Of a DNA stretch of 64,000 nucleotides, positions 42,618 to 50,745 are shown one piece after another; within the stretch, counting starts at the first letter, position 1; every line of letters begins with the position of its first letter. Under the pieces are notes generated by a model. The model was not told the origin of the DNA. It saw nothing but the letters and a program-made list of their open reading frames with translations, and made no database searches. Source of the stretch: an uncultured Lachnospiraceae bacterium. Its GTDB lineage: Bacteria; Bacillota; Clostridia; Lachnospirales; Lachnospiraceae. The stretch covers positions 1 to 64,000 of the forward strand of contig CAJTUZ010000016.1 of NCBI GenBank assembly GCA_910579735.1. Reading direction: 5' to 3'. The position numbers and the translations under genes were made by a program.

Positions 42618-44183
42618 TCACGGCACATTTTCCTTTAACAGGCCGCTTACCCTTTCACCAAATGCCTCCGGCAACGAATACTGCACATTATGTCCGCAGC
42701 CTTCTATGAGTTCAACACGAACGTCCGGAGCCGAAATATTCTCCGCATATTCTTTAATGGAATCAACCGGACATACCCAATCGCATGTCCCGGATATAAA
42801 ATAAACAGGCATTTCATATTTTAAATTGTTCTCATAAGCGTCAAAGGCAAATGTACGGTCAAACAACTGCCTGTTCAGTGCAAAATACTCATCCATATCC
42901 CCCAGCTGCTTGATAAACCACCGAAGATCGGACATTCCGAAATAAGGAGAAGTAACTGCCATCCACGTCGTTTTATCCGAAATGTCCACCGGATGATACG
43001 GCGATACCAGATTGCGGAGTTTCATCATATCCATATGATCTTCACTGTTTTGAAAAGTCTCAAATGCCTTCACCAGTTCCGACGTATCGTCTCCAGCATC
43101 CGCAGCCTTGCGAAGGGCATCCTCATAACTGTAGATATCCGTTTTCTCCAGCGAAACGACCTGCGCCGTCCCTATATATGCAGACACTTTCTCCGGGTGT
43201 TCCAATACATATTCGCTCCCGAGAATTGTCCCATAGGAGTGTCCCAGAATGACCACCTGTTCTTTTTCGAATCGCTCAAGTGCATAATTTACCAGATCAT
43301 CGAGATCTGCTTTCGCCTGTTCAAAACTTGCCAAAGCATTTTCGGAATCATTTTCTATATTATAAAAGTACGTTCTTCCGCAGCCTCTCTGATCCCATGC
43401 GATCACGGTATACTCTTCGATCAGTTCATCAGCAAAACCATATGTTATGTAAGTATCCGGAGAAGACGGGCCGCCATGAAGATAAATGATCACAGGATTC
43501 TCCTTATCCATGCCGCGCATCAGCACATACTGCTCCTGACCGCCTAGTGTCACATAAGCCGCCTCGTCCACCCCTTTATTTATCATTCGGAAATGTTTTA
43601 AATAATTTGCATTCCTGCATGCGAAAATAAAAACGCATATGCCGATTATAAAAATACCCGAAGTTCCCACAATCCCTCTTATAATACGGATCGGAAGTTT
43701 TCGCCTGTGTTTTCCGAATATTTCATTTCTATGCTGCAGATGAATGCCGATATGACCGATTCCTAACAGGATGACTGCCGTAAGCAAAAAAGCATTGCAG
43801 CCATAAATCCCCAACAGAAAGAATGCACAGACCGGAAGCGCTGCGCCCGCTACGGGCACACCCAGAAAACTGCGGTAAAAATCTTTCATTTCATGGCTGC
43901 TCCTAAAATATCTCAGCCAGTACAATTCATATAAAATCATGAAAATAAATGACAATATAAGCCAGATACTCCAATACGACCTTCTGATATTGAAATCCGA
44001 AAAAATGAGAACGCATGCGCATACAAGCATTTCTCCGGCTCTCTCCAAAACCAAAAGAACCTTATTTTCTTTTTGGCTGTATTCGTCATACCCATTGGGT
44101 TTATTCCTGATCCAGATGATATTCGGAACAAAAAGCATTACCAGGTAAACCAATCCAACATATGAAAATCCGAAATGAAACAT
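42618..44183 (-). CDS. membrane-anchored alpha/beta hydrolase (proline-iminopeptidase-like)
   Basis: 521 aa. About six membrane segments occupy residues 1-205. The C-terminal 300 residues form an S33-type alpha/beta hydrolase: VIIYLHGGPSSPD, AWDQRGCGRTYF, nucleophile VILGHSYGTILG, acid in GTCDWVCPVD and His in EGCGHNVQY. HGGPG-like and DQRG motifs are those of prolyl aminopeptidases. The hydrolase probably faces the outside or lies at the membrane. Fusion of a multi-spanning region to this hydrolase is uncommon; substrate unknown. Confidence 0.8.
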   Translation of the reverse strand: MFHFGFSYVGLVYLVMLFVPNIIWIRNKPNGYDEYSQKENKVLLVLERAGEMLVCACVLIFSDFNIRRSYWSIWLILSFIFMILYELYWLRYFRSSHEMKDFYRSFLGVPVAGAALPVCAFFLLGIYGCNAFLLTAVILLGIGHIGIHLQHRNEIFGKHRRKLPIRIIRGIVGTSGIFIIGICVFIFACRNANYLKHFRMINKGVDEAAYVTLGGQEQYVLMRGMDKENPVIIYLHGGPSSPDTYITYGFADELIEEYTVIAWDQRGCGRTYFYNIENDSENALASFEQAKADLDDLVNYALERFEKEQVVILGHSYGTILGSEYVLEHPEKVSAYIGTAQVVSLEKTDIYSYEDALRKAADAGDDTSELVKAFETFQNSEDHMDMMKLRNLVSPYHPVDISDKTTWMAVTSPYFGMSDLRWFIKQLGDMDEYFALNRQLFDRTFAFDAYENNLKYEMPVYFISGTCDWVCPVDSIKEYAENISAPDVRVELIEGCGHNVQYSLPEAFGERVSGLLKENVP

Positions 44184-44302
44184 CTTATCTGCCTCCTGTC
44201 AAAACATCCCTCTTGTATCAGTAATTCTAATACAAGCATAAGGCCTTCTTTTGCTCTTTCCGGTTATTATATCATATATTCAGATGTGCTGGTACTTCTT
44301 TC

Positions 44303-44740
44303 CTACTCAATATTCAGGTGATCCGTCAGGCTGAAGTTTTCCGACTTCAGGTCACAATATCTTCTTCCTCTCTGCGCCGTAAATTTCAGAACACAATAAT
44401 CGGGATCCGTCACTCCCTTTTTATAATACATGATGTCCCCTGTCTGCCAGATCTCTTTTTTTAACTCTGCATCCTGCGAAACCTCCATAAGTCCGACCAG
44501 CATGATTCCTTCATAGCGGAAACGTCCTCTGTTATAAAAATACAGACTCGCTTTCGGATTTTGCAGATACTGCCGAGAACGCATAGCGGAAGTATTACAC
44601 GAAAAATAAAAGCAGTTTCCTTCTATTTTACGGGGCACAAATACCGCTTTGATATTCGGAAATCCTTCCTCGTCCACGGAGCCGATAAATGCTGTTTTCT
44701 GTTTCATGGCAAATTCCTTAATATACTCTTGTGTAATCAT
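44303..44740 (-). CDS. pyridoxamine 5'-phosphate oxidase-like flavoprotein
   Basis: 145 aa. A split-barrel FMN-binding fold: EFAMKQKTAFIGSVDEEGFPNIKAV, then FYFSCNTSAMRSRQYLQNPKASLYFYN, the phrase in which the phosphate of FMN is held. Proteins of this size are general FMN/F420/heme reductases rather than true PdxH. Its ATG overlaps the MarR stop by 4 bases, so it is the likely target of that repressor. Confidence 0.85.
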   Translation of the reverse strand: MITQEYIKEFAMKQKTAFIGSVDEEGFPNIKAVFVPRKIEGNCFYFSCNTSAMRSRQYLQNPKASLYFYNRGRFRYEGIMLVGLMEVSQDAELKKEIWQTGDIMYYKKGVTDPDYCVLKFTAQRGRRYCDLKSENFSLTDHLNIE

Positions 44741-45192
44741 AACGATTCCTCCTGATTGTCTCCATCTTCTAACTGTGTCAGCGTGCCCAGGATGCGGACC
44801 AGATACCGTTCAAAGTCCTCTCTCTCCTCTTTTGAGAATCCCTGGTAAAAAAGATGATTCATCTTCTGCGATACCTTTTCATAATTCTCCTGCAAAGTCC
44901 TCGCATATTCCGTAAGAGATATGATGGTCTGACGGCGGTTATCCGGATTGACAGTTCTCTCCACGATCCCCTTCTGCACCATTCCATCCACCACGATCGA
45001 GACGGTATTCTTGGCAAGAGACGTCTGCCTGCTGATCTCACCGACACTCAAATGATCCTCTTTCCACAAAACAAATAGAATCCGTCCCTGACCGCCGCTG
45101 ATCTCTATCCCGTTCTCTCTCAGCAGTTTTTCAAAAATCCGCTCCTGCCGCTGCTTGATCTGTGTAATATAAAACCCTCCCTTGCTCTCCAA
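44737..45192 (-). CDS. MarR-family regulator
   Basis: 151 aa. A winged helix with LSVGEISRQTSLAKNTVSIVVDGMVQKGIVERTVNPDNRR, flanked by dimerisation helices. The start is TTG at 45192, eight bases after AAAGGAG. It is coupled to the PNPOx-like gene. A 12-bp palindrome TTCTATATAGAA 43 bp upstream is the likely operator. MarR proteins usually sense phenolic or oxidising compounds; the ligand is unknown here. Confidence 0.88.
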   Translation of the reverse strand: MESKGGFYITQIKQRQERIFEKLLRENGIEISGGQGRILFVLWKEDHLSVGEISRQTSLAKNTVSIVVDGMVQKGIVERTVNPDNRRQTIISLTEYARTLQENYEKVSQKMNHLFYQGFSKEEREDFERYLVRILGTLTQLEDGDNQEESL

Positions 45193-45234
45193 TGCACGCT
45201 CTCCTTTCCTGCATTTTTGATCACATTAGAACAT

Positions 45235-45246
45235 TTCTATATAGAA
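45235..45246 (-). promoter_or_regulatory. palindrome, likely MarR operator
   Basis: TTCTATATAGAA is a perfect 12-bp palindrome about 43 bp upstream of the MarR start. TATAAT on the minus strand (45249-45254) is nearby. A second, looser palindrome CATACTGTATG lies at about 45261-45271. Confidence 0.5.
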
Positions 45247-45494
45247 CAATTATAGACTACCATACAGTATGTAAAATGTCAAGATACGGCCGCATGATAC
45301 ATCCGGCAAATCGGGATTCCGTTTTCCCATGAAAGATGATTGTTCTGCAGATCTGTTTTTACGATTATTATGCATAACTTCCAAGGCTGTGATATAATGA
45401 GCATTAGCGAGAAGAACTTGCAGAATTAAGTTTCATAAAGTTATGCAATAAAATAAAATATGATATGAAATATGTTTTTATGAGGAAGTTGATT

Positions 45495-46430
45495 ATGAGA
45501 AAAAGAACAATTACCATTTCGTTGATATGCATACTGTCAGCAACTATCATCATGATTGTAGTTGCTGCTGCCGGCGGCAGGAAACCATATAAAAATTTGG
45601 AGGCAGTTCAAATCATATCTGCTGCGGTTCAATTATCACCACCAGACATAACCGTTGAAATTACGGAAATTAAGGAATTAGTGGATTTACTAAAAGATGT
45701 TGTTATCTATAATGAGGATAATTCTTACACGGAGTATAGCGGACAGGGCGTTACCTTTACATTGGTCATGGCTGATGGAACACAGACAAGCATCATGGCA
45801 TATAATCCGTTCCTTGTGATAGATGGTATTGGCTATAAAACAAAATATGAACCATGTGAAGCACTGAATCATTATGCAAATATGCTGCTTGAACAAACAG
45901 AAATTCCTCCTTTTACGGATAATACGCAGGAGATAACCTTTCAGGCAACAGTCATTGAGGCAGCAGATGAATTCATTATAGTAAAACCTGCGGATGATTC
46001 TTTGGAACTTAGCTCGTCAGATCAGTTTAGCATCCCTAACAAAGAGAAACTTGCGCTGCAAATTGGCGACACTGTAGAAATTGTTTTCAATGGAGACATA
46101 TTAGAATCCTACCCTGCACAGTTGGGAGAGGTCTATCAAATTACATTGCTGGAACAGGCAAAGGCAGATGACAAGTGGGACAGGATACCCATGGTAAGAG
46201 TAAACAACAAATTGTACTATGATACCGGAAGAGAAAGTACCCTCAGCGGACGTTGCGGCATTATGGATGGAGAAATCACATCGGAGGTTGATGGAACCGA
46301 AATTCCAATGGAAAATAACCAGTCCAACTTTGGAAGCGGATTTGGATACCAGTACGGAGCAGACGATACATTAGAGATTTATATGAATGAAAAATGGATT
46401 GTCTTTGAATACAGAGAAGAATCTGAATGA
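45495..46430 (+). CDS. exported protein of unknown function
   Basis: 311 aa from the ATG at 45495, chosen for GAGGAAG six bases upstream; an in-frame ATG ten codons earlier lacks a site. A single N-terminal hydrophobic segment (about 7-25, ITISLICILSATIIMIVVAA) anchors or exports the protein; there is no lipobox Cys. The outside part is acidic and beta-rich, with a segment (140-220) like a small beta-barrel (FQATVIEAADEFIIVKPA, GDTVEIVFNGDI). I do not recognise a family. A single gene; the terminator follows directly. Confidence 0.65.
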   Translation: MRKRTITISLICILSATIIMIVVAAAGGRKPYKNLEAVQIISAAVQLSPPDITVEITEIKELVDLLKDVVIYNEDNSYTEYSGQGVTFTLVMADGTQTSIMAYNPFLVIDGIGYKTKYEPCEALNHYANMLLEQTEIPPFTDNTQEITFQATVIEAADEFIIVKPADDSLELSSSDQFSIPNKEKLALQIGDTVEIVFNGDILESYPAQLGEVYQITLLEQAKADDKWDRIPMVRVNNKLYYDTGRESTLSGRCGIMDGEITSEVDGTEIPMENNQSNFGSGFGYQYGADDTLEIYMNEKWIVFEYREESE

Positions 46431-46444
46431 AAAATTAAGGAAAG

Positions 46445-46489
46445 AAGGCGCCGTTATGATATCTCTATCATAATACGGCGCCTTTATTT
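46445..46489. terminator. intrinsic terminator between unknown exported gene and trpB2
   Basis: AAGGCGCCGT (46445-46454) pairs with ACGGCGCCTT (46475-46484), with TATGATA/TATCATA inside, followed by TATTTG. It can end both converging genes. Confidence 0.8.
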
Positions 46490-46528
46490 GTTCGTATACA
46501 GAAATTTCCGGAATGTACTATCCGTTGG

Positions 46529-47902
46529 TTATTCCACCTTAGGAAGTTTATCGCGGCAGGCTGCCAGTTCTTCATCTGTGGGAATATAATCGTTCATCTC
46601 CCCATCATGGAATTTCTGATAAGCTACCATATCGAAATAACCGGTACCGGTAAGGCCGAAAACAATCGTTTTCTCTTCACCGGTCTCTTTACATTTAACC
46701 GCTTCGTCGATAGCTTTCCGGATCGCATGAGAACTTTCCGGTGCAGGCAGGATACCTTCTACTCGTGCAAAATATTCTGCTGCCTCGAATACTTCTGTCT
46801 GCTTCACACTGACTGCTTCCATCAAACCCTGATGATACAGTTCGGACAGCGTAGAGCTCATGCCGTGATAGCGGAGACCTCCTGCGTGATTGGCCGAAGG
46901 GATAAAGCCGCTTCCCAGAGTATACATTTTAGAAAGCGGACATACCATTCCCGTATCGCAGAAATCGTATGCATACACACCGCGGGTAAAGCTCGGACAG
47001 GATGCCGGTTCAACTGCAATAATACGATAATCCGCTTCACCGCGGAGCTTTTCGCCCATAAACGGCGCGATCAGACCGCCCAGATTGGAACCGCCGCCGG
47101 CACATCCGATGATGATATCCGCTTTCACATGATATTTATCCAAAGCCGCTTTCGTCTCCAGACCGATGATCGACTGATGAAGCATCACCTGGTTAAGCAC
47201 ACTGCCAAGTACATAGCGATAACCGTCGCTCGATACGGCCTTTTCCACTGCCTCGGAAATAGCACAGCCAAGGCTTCCTGTCGTATCCGGATGCTCCGCA
47301 AGAATCTTCTTGCCCACCTCGGTCTCCATTGACGGCGACGGCGTTACCGATGCACCATAGGTACGCATCACTTCCCGCCGGAAAGGTTTCTGTTCATAGG
47401 AACATTTTACCATATATACTCTGCAGTCAAGACCAAAGTAGGAACATGCCATCGAAAGAGCCGTCCCCCATTGTCCTGCTCCGGTTTCGGTCGTTACGCC
47501 CTTTAATCCCTGCTTCTTTGCATAATATGCCTGCGCTATGGCAGAATTCAATTTATGGCTGCCGCTGGTGTTATTTCCCTCGAATTTGTAATAGATCTTC
47601 GCGGGAGTATCAAGTTTTTCTTCCAGACAATAAGCGCGGACCAATGGGGCCGGACGGTACATCTTATAGAAATTGCGGATCTCTTCCGGAATTTCAAAAA
47701 ACGGCGTTTTATCATCCAGTTCCTGCGCGATCAGTTCTTCACAGAAAACATCTGCAAGTTCTTCTGCTTTCATCGGCTGAAGTGTTTCGGGATTTAAAAG
47801 CGGCGCCGGTTTTTGTTTCATATCGGCACGCAGATTATACCATGTCCTCGGCATCTCGTTTTCACTTAAATAAATTTTATAGGGAATCTTTTCAGTGCTC
47901 AT
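46529..47902 (-). CDS. trpB: TrpB2-type tryptophan synthase beta chain
   Basis: 457 aa from the ATG at 47902, after GGAGGTAAATACA. A PLP enzyme that makes tryptophan from indole and serine. The PLP lysine is Lys117 in NTSGSHKLNSA, followed by ETGAGQWGTALS, the phosphate loop GCAGGGSNLGG and a C-terminal GLTGTGYFD. Length and insertions mark it as the TrpB2 class, which often works without TrpA; no trpA or other trp gene is here. A tryptophan T-box precedes it, so it is expressed when charged tRNA-Trp is scarce, which suggests indole salvage. Confidence 0.9.
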   Translation of the reverse strand: MSTEKIPYKIYLSENEMPRTWYNLRADMKQKPAPLLNPETLQPMKAEELADVFCEELIAQELDDKTPFFEIPEEIRNFYKMYRPAPLVRAYCLEEKLDTPAKIYYKFEGNNTSGSHKLNSAIAQAYYAKKQGLKGVTTETGAGQWGTALSMACSYFGLDCRVYMVKCSYEQKPFRREVMRTYGASVTPSPSMETEVGKKILAEHPDTTGSLGCAISEAVEKAVSSDGYRYVLGSVLNQVMLHQSIIGLETKAALDKYHVKADIIIGCAGGGSNLGGLIAPFMGEKLRGEADYRIIAVEPASCPSFTRGVYAYDFCDTGMVCPLSKMYTLGSGFIPSANHAGGLRYHGMSSTLSELYHQGLMEAVSVKQTEVFEAAEYFARVEGILPAPESSHAIRKAIDEAVKCKETGEEKTIVFGLTGTGYFDMVAYQKFHDGEMNDYIPTDEELAACRDKLPKVE

Positions 47903-48008
47903 TGTATTTACCTCCATATGTTTTGAATGATACTGCTGCGGATTTATAGTTCATCATAATGTCGTATTTTTCTGCGCCCATCCGGCGCCAGCGTTTTGTC
48001 AGAAGCAT
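47892..48008 (-). CDS. 38-aa small ORF coupled to trpB2
   Basis: An ATG at 48008 stands eight bases after a perfect AGGAGG (TAAGGAGGTAAGGACA) and opens 38 codons, MLLTKRWRRMGAEKYDIMMN and 18 more, ending at 47892, ten bases inside trpB2. The product is basic at the N-terminus, with one Trp codon (TGG) at position 7. It lies beyond the T-box terminator, so it is only translated when the riboswitch reads through. It could couple translation to trpB2, act as a leader peptide, or be a small partner protein. A better ribosome site than trpB2's own argues that it is translated. Confidence 0.6.
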   Translation of the reverse strand: MLLTKRWRRMGAEKYDIMMNYKSAAVSFKTYGGKYNEH

Positions 48009-48049
48009 TGTCCTTACCTCCTTATGCCATATACCACTTTCCTGTAAAA

Positions 48050-48405
48050 CAAAAAACGTCCTTGACAGAAACAGACTCTCTGTCAAGGACGAACAGGTAC
48101 TGATACAGTACGACACTATCCGCGGTGCCACCTTGCTTCACGATTTGACTCGTGCACTTAAACAGGATACCAACATATCCTCAGCATTTATACGCTTGCC
48201 TGCAGCGTCGCAGAATACTCTGAAAAAAGGATATCTGTCTGCCTTTGGCTGTTCTCTGCTGCCAAAGCAATTTCCTTTCCCATTTGACTGCGCCCTCAGC
48301 GGTCCATTTGACAACTTGTTTCCTGTCTGCTTCTCAGCATCGCAGACTCTCTGTATGGGCATCATTGCCGTTATCTCCGCGTCAACGGTTTGAAGTATTG
48401 AATTT
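48050..48405 (-). ncRNA. T-box riboswitch, tryptophan specifier
   Basis: On the minus strand the leader holds a stem I region with an AG-bulge-type AGAGAGTCTGC...GATGCTGAGAAGCAG, the 3' specifier candidate TGG (48304-48306) followed by A and the closing CCGC that pairs with GCGG, the T-box core AAGGTGGCACCGCG (48121-48134), and a terminator, CGTCCTTGACAGA / TCTGTCAAGGACG (48057-48091), followed by TTTTTT. Uncharged tRNA-Trp would bind the specifier and T-box and prevent termination. The TGG reading agrees with trpB2 downstream. Confidence 0.92.
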
Positions 48406-48411
48406 TTATAT

Positions 48412-48440
48412 ACTGTACCATTACTCTTTGCATGTGTCAA
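48412..48440 (-). promoter_or_regulatory. sigma-A promoter of the T-box-trpB2 unit
   Basis: Minus strand TTGACA (48435-48440), 17 bp, TACAGT (48412-48417). It lies 16 bp beyond the stop codon of the GH95 gene; no terminator separates them. Confidence 0.8.
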
Positions 48441-48455
48441 TAGTTTTGTAGAAAG

Positions 48456-50699
48456 TTATGCGGAAAAACCCGGATCCCCATCCCACGTCAAACGTGTAAT
48501 GCCTGCCTGAAGCGTTATCTCCTTTTTCTCTCCGTTTGCATCTACTGTCACGTTCTGCTCTTTAGCGGATTCCAGAGAAGCCCGCACAAGCACGCCTTTT
48601 TCCCATTTCATGCCAAGCGTGATGCCGCCCCGCAGCAAAATGCCTTCCACGCTGCCATCCGCGAACTGTTTTGGCAGCGCCGGAAGCAGGCGGATATAGC
48701 CATTCCGGCATTGTACTAACATCTCTATCATCGCTGCCGCAGCTCCCAGATTGCCGTCGATCTGAAATATGAAGCCATCTCCCATAGGATGATTGTCCAT
48801 CAGATTGGGAAAAGTGCTTCCCGCCAGCAACGCGCGGAAATTCTCATAAGCCTTGTCTCCATCCAGGAATTTGGCCCATAGACCAATGATCCACGCTCTC
48901 GACCACCCTGTATGCCCGCCGCCGGAAGAAAGTCTTCTCTCTAACGTGATCCGTGCGGCATGCATTAACTCCGGTGTGTCCTGCCATGTGATGCTGCTGC
49001 CGGGATATACGCCGTACAAATGCGAAATATGGCGATGCCCCGGCTCGGCTTCCTCATAGTCCTCCAACCATTCCTGCAGCTGCCCGTATCTGCCGATCTG
49101 CAATTCCGGAAGCCGGCTCATCATATTCTTTGCTCTGCGTATCAGTCCCGGATCTTTTCCCAAAACCCCGCAGGCTCCTATATATCCCTGCAGAAGCTCC
49201 CATAGGATCTCGATATCCATAGCCGGCCCCTCACAAAGACATCCTCGTATGCCATCGCTTCGAATATAGGTATTTTCCGGTGATACCGATGGAGAGGTCA
49301 CGAACCGCCCCTGCTCATCCTCTATCAGGAAATCTTCAAAAAAATCCACATTTTCCTGCAGTACCTCAAAGTATTCTTCCAGAAAATCCTGATCCTGCGT
49401 ATACAGATAATGTTCATAAATATGGGTTGCAAGCCACGCTTCCCCCATAGGCCAGATACTGGCGGAAATGCAAATATCCTGCGGCGCCGTATCTCCAAAC
49501 AGATCGACATTATGATGTGCCATCGAACCCCTGCAGCCATACATCTGCTTCGCCGTCTGTCTGCCGTTCTCCATAATCCTTTTTAAATGTGTAAAATAAG
49601 GCAGATGGCATTCCGGCAGATTTCCGCTTTCCGCAGGCCAGTAATTCATCTCCGTATTGATATTGATCGTAAACTTACTGTCCCAGGGCGGCATCAGTCT
49701 GTTATTCCAGATGCCCTGCAAATTGGCGGGAAGACACGTTCCCCTGCTTGCAGAAAGCAGAAGATAACGTCCGTACTGAAAATATAACGCAAACAGACCC
49801 GGATCTTCCTGATCTTCCCTGATCGCCTCCAGACGTCTGTCTGTGGGTTCTTCTTCTCTTCCCGTATCTTTTCCAAGCGTTAATGACAAACGTCCGAAAA
49901 GCGCCTTATATTCTGCCAAATGATCGGCAAGACAGGCTTTCCATCCTTTGTCCGCCGCCTCTATGAGCTGTCTGCGACACGTTTCTTCATACGCTTTTTC
50001 ACGAAAACTGGTAACAATGTTCAGATACAGCGTTGCTTCCTTTGCCCCTTCCACAGACAGATACTCCCCGATAGAACGTAATGTCCCGCCTTCCTGACGG
50101 ATCATCAGACATACCAGAAAAGAAATTCCTTCTCCCCCGTCTACGCAAAACCACATACTGTCTTCCCGTGCACAGACTTCGTCCAGTCTGTTGTGGCACC
50201 GTTCCAGTCTGCATACAAACTGCAGGCTGCCCGGCCCCTGTGCCTCCATGTGCAGGATCAATGCCTGATCCGGATAGGAGGCGATCATCTTCCGCTCATA
50301 TCTTGTCTCTCCTATTTCATAAGAAACAACGGCCGCTCCATGATCCAGATCAAGTTCCCGCCGGTAGCTGCGAACCTCTCCTGCATCTTTAAAACGCAGA
50401 TATAACTCTCCCGCCGTTTCATAAGAACGCTGGGAATTCGGCGTTCCGCACAATGCAAGTTCGGCAAGTTCTTCGGCCTCGGGAATCTTTCCCTCTCTGA
50501 TCAGACTTCGTATCTTCGGCAGATTTTCATTCGCATCCGGATTGATACGGTTTACCGGCTTCCCGCTCCACACACTGTCTTCATTCAACCAGATGGTCTC
50601 CTGTCCCACGGCGCCGCACATCATTGCGCCCAGTCTGCCGTTTCCTACAGGCAGCGCTTCTTCCCATTTCCCGGCCGGCTGCTCATACCATAATTTCAT
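48456..50699 (-). CDS. GH95 glycosidase (alpha-L-fucosidase or alpha-L-galactosidase)
   Basis: 747 aa, no signal peptide. The N-terminal sandwich begins LWYEQPAGKWEEALPVGNGRLGAM with IWLNEDSVWSGKP, typical of GH95. The (alpha/alpha)6 barrel contains NININTEMNYWPAESGNLPE, the active-site region GEAWLATHIYEHYLYTQD, and the C-terminal SGGGHTGWSRAWIIGLWA. GH95 enzymes invert alpha-1,2-L-fucosides; some cleave alpha-L-galactosides found on plant heteroxylans. It is last in the cluster, 46 bp after the MATE gene, with AGGAGG before the ATG. Confidence 0.92.
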   Translation of the reverse strand: MKLWYEQPAGKWEEALPVGNGRLGAMMCGAVGQETIWLNEDSVWSGKPVNRINPDANENLPKIRSLIREGKIPEAEELAELALCGTPNSQRSYETAGELYLRFKDAGEVRSYRRELDLDHGAAVVSYEIGETRYERKMIASYPDQALILHMEAQGPGSLQFVCRLERCHNRLDEVCAREDSMWFCVDGGEGISFLVCLMIRQEGGTLRSIGEYLSVEGAKEATLYLNIVTSFREKAYEETCRRQLIEAADKGWKACLADHLAEYKALFGRLSLTLGKDTGREEEPTDRRLEAIREDQEDPGLFALYFQYGRYLLLSASRGTCLPANLQGIWNNRLMPPWDSKFTININTEMNYWPAESGNLPECHLPYFTHLKRIMENGRQTAKQMYGCRGSMAHHNVDLFGDTAPQDICISASIWPMGEAWLATHIYEHYLYTQDQDFLEEYFEVLQENVDFFEDFLIEDEQGRFVTSPSVSPENTYIRSDGIRGCLCEGPAMDIEILWELLQGYIGACGVLGKDPGLIRRAKNMMSRLPELQIGRYGQLQEWLEDYEEAEPGHRHISHLYGVYPGSSITWQDTPELMHAARITLERRLSSGGGHTGWSRAWIIGLWAKFLDGDKAYENFRALLAGSTFPNLMDNHPMGDGFIFQIDGNLGAAAAMIEMLVQCRNGYIRLLPALPKQFADGSVEGILLRGGITLGMKWEKGVLVRASLESAKEQNVTVDANGEKKEITLQAGITRLTWDGDPGFSA

Positions 50700-50745
50700 A
50701 TTTTTATATCCTCCTGATTGATCGGATTTCTCATCTGCAGTGCTT

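Noticed and set aside
47892..48131. A 79-codon version of the small ORF before trpB2
   Set aside because: The extra part is the T-box terminator stem and has no ribosome site; the ATG at 48008 has AGGAGG.
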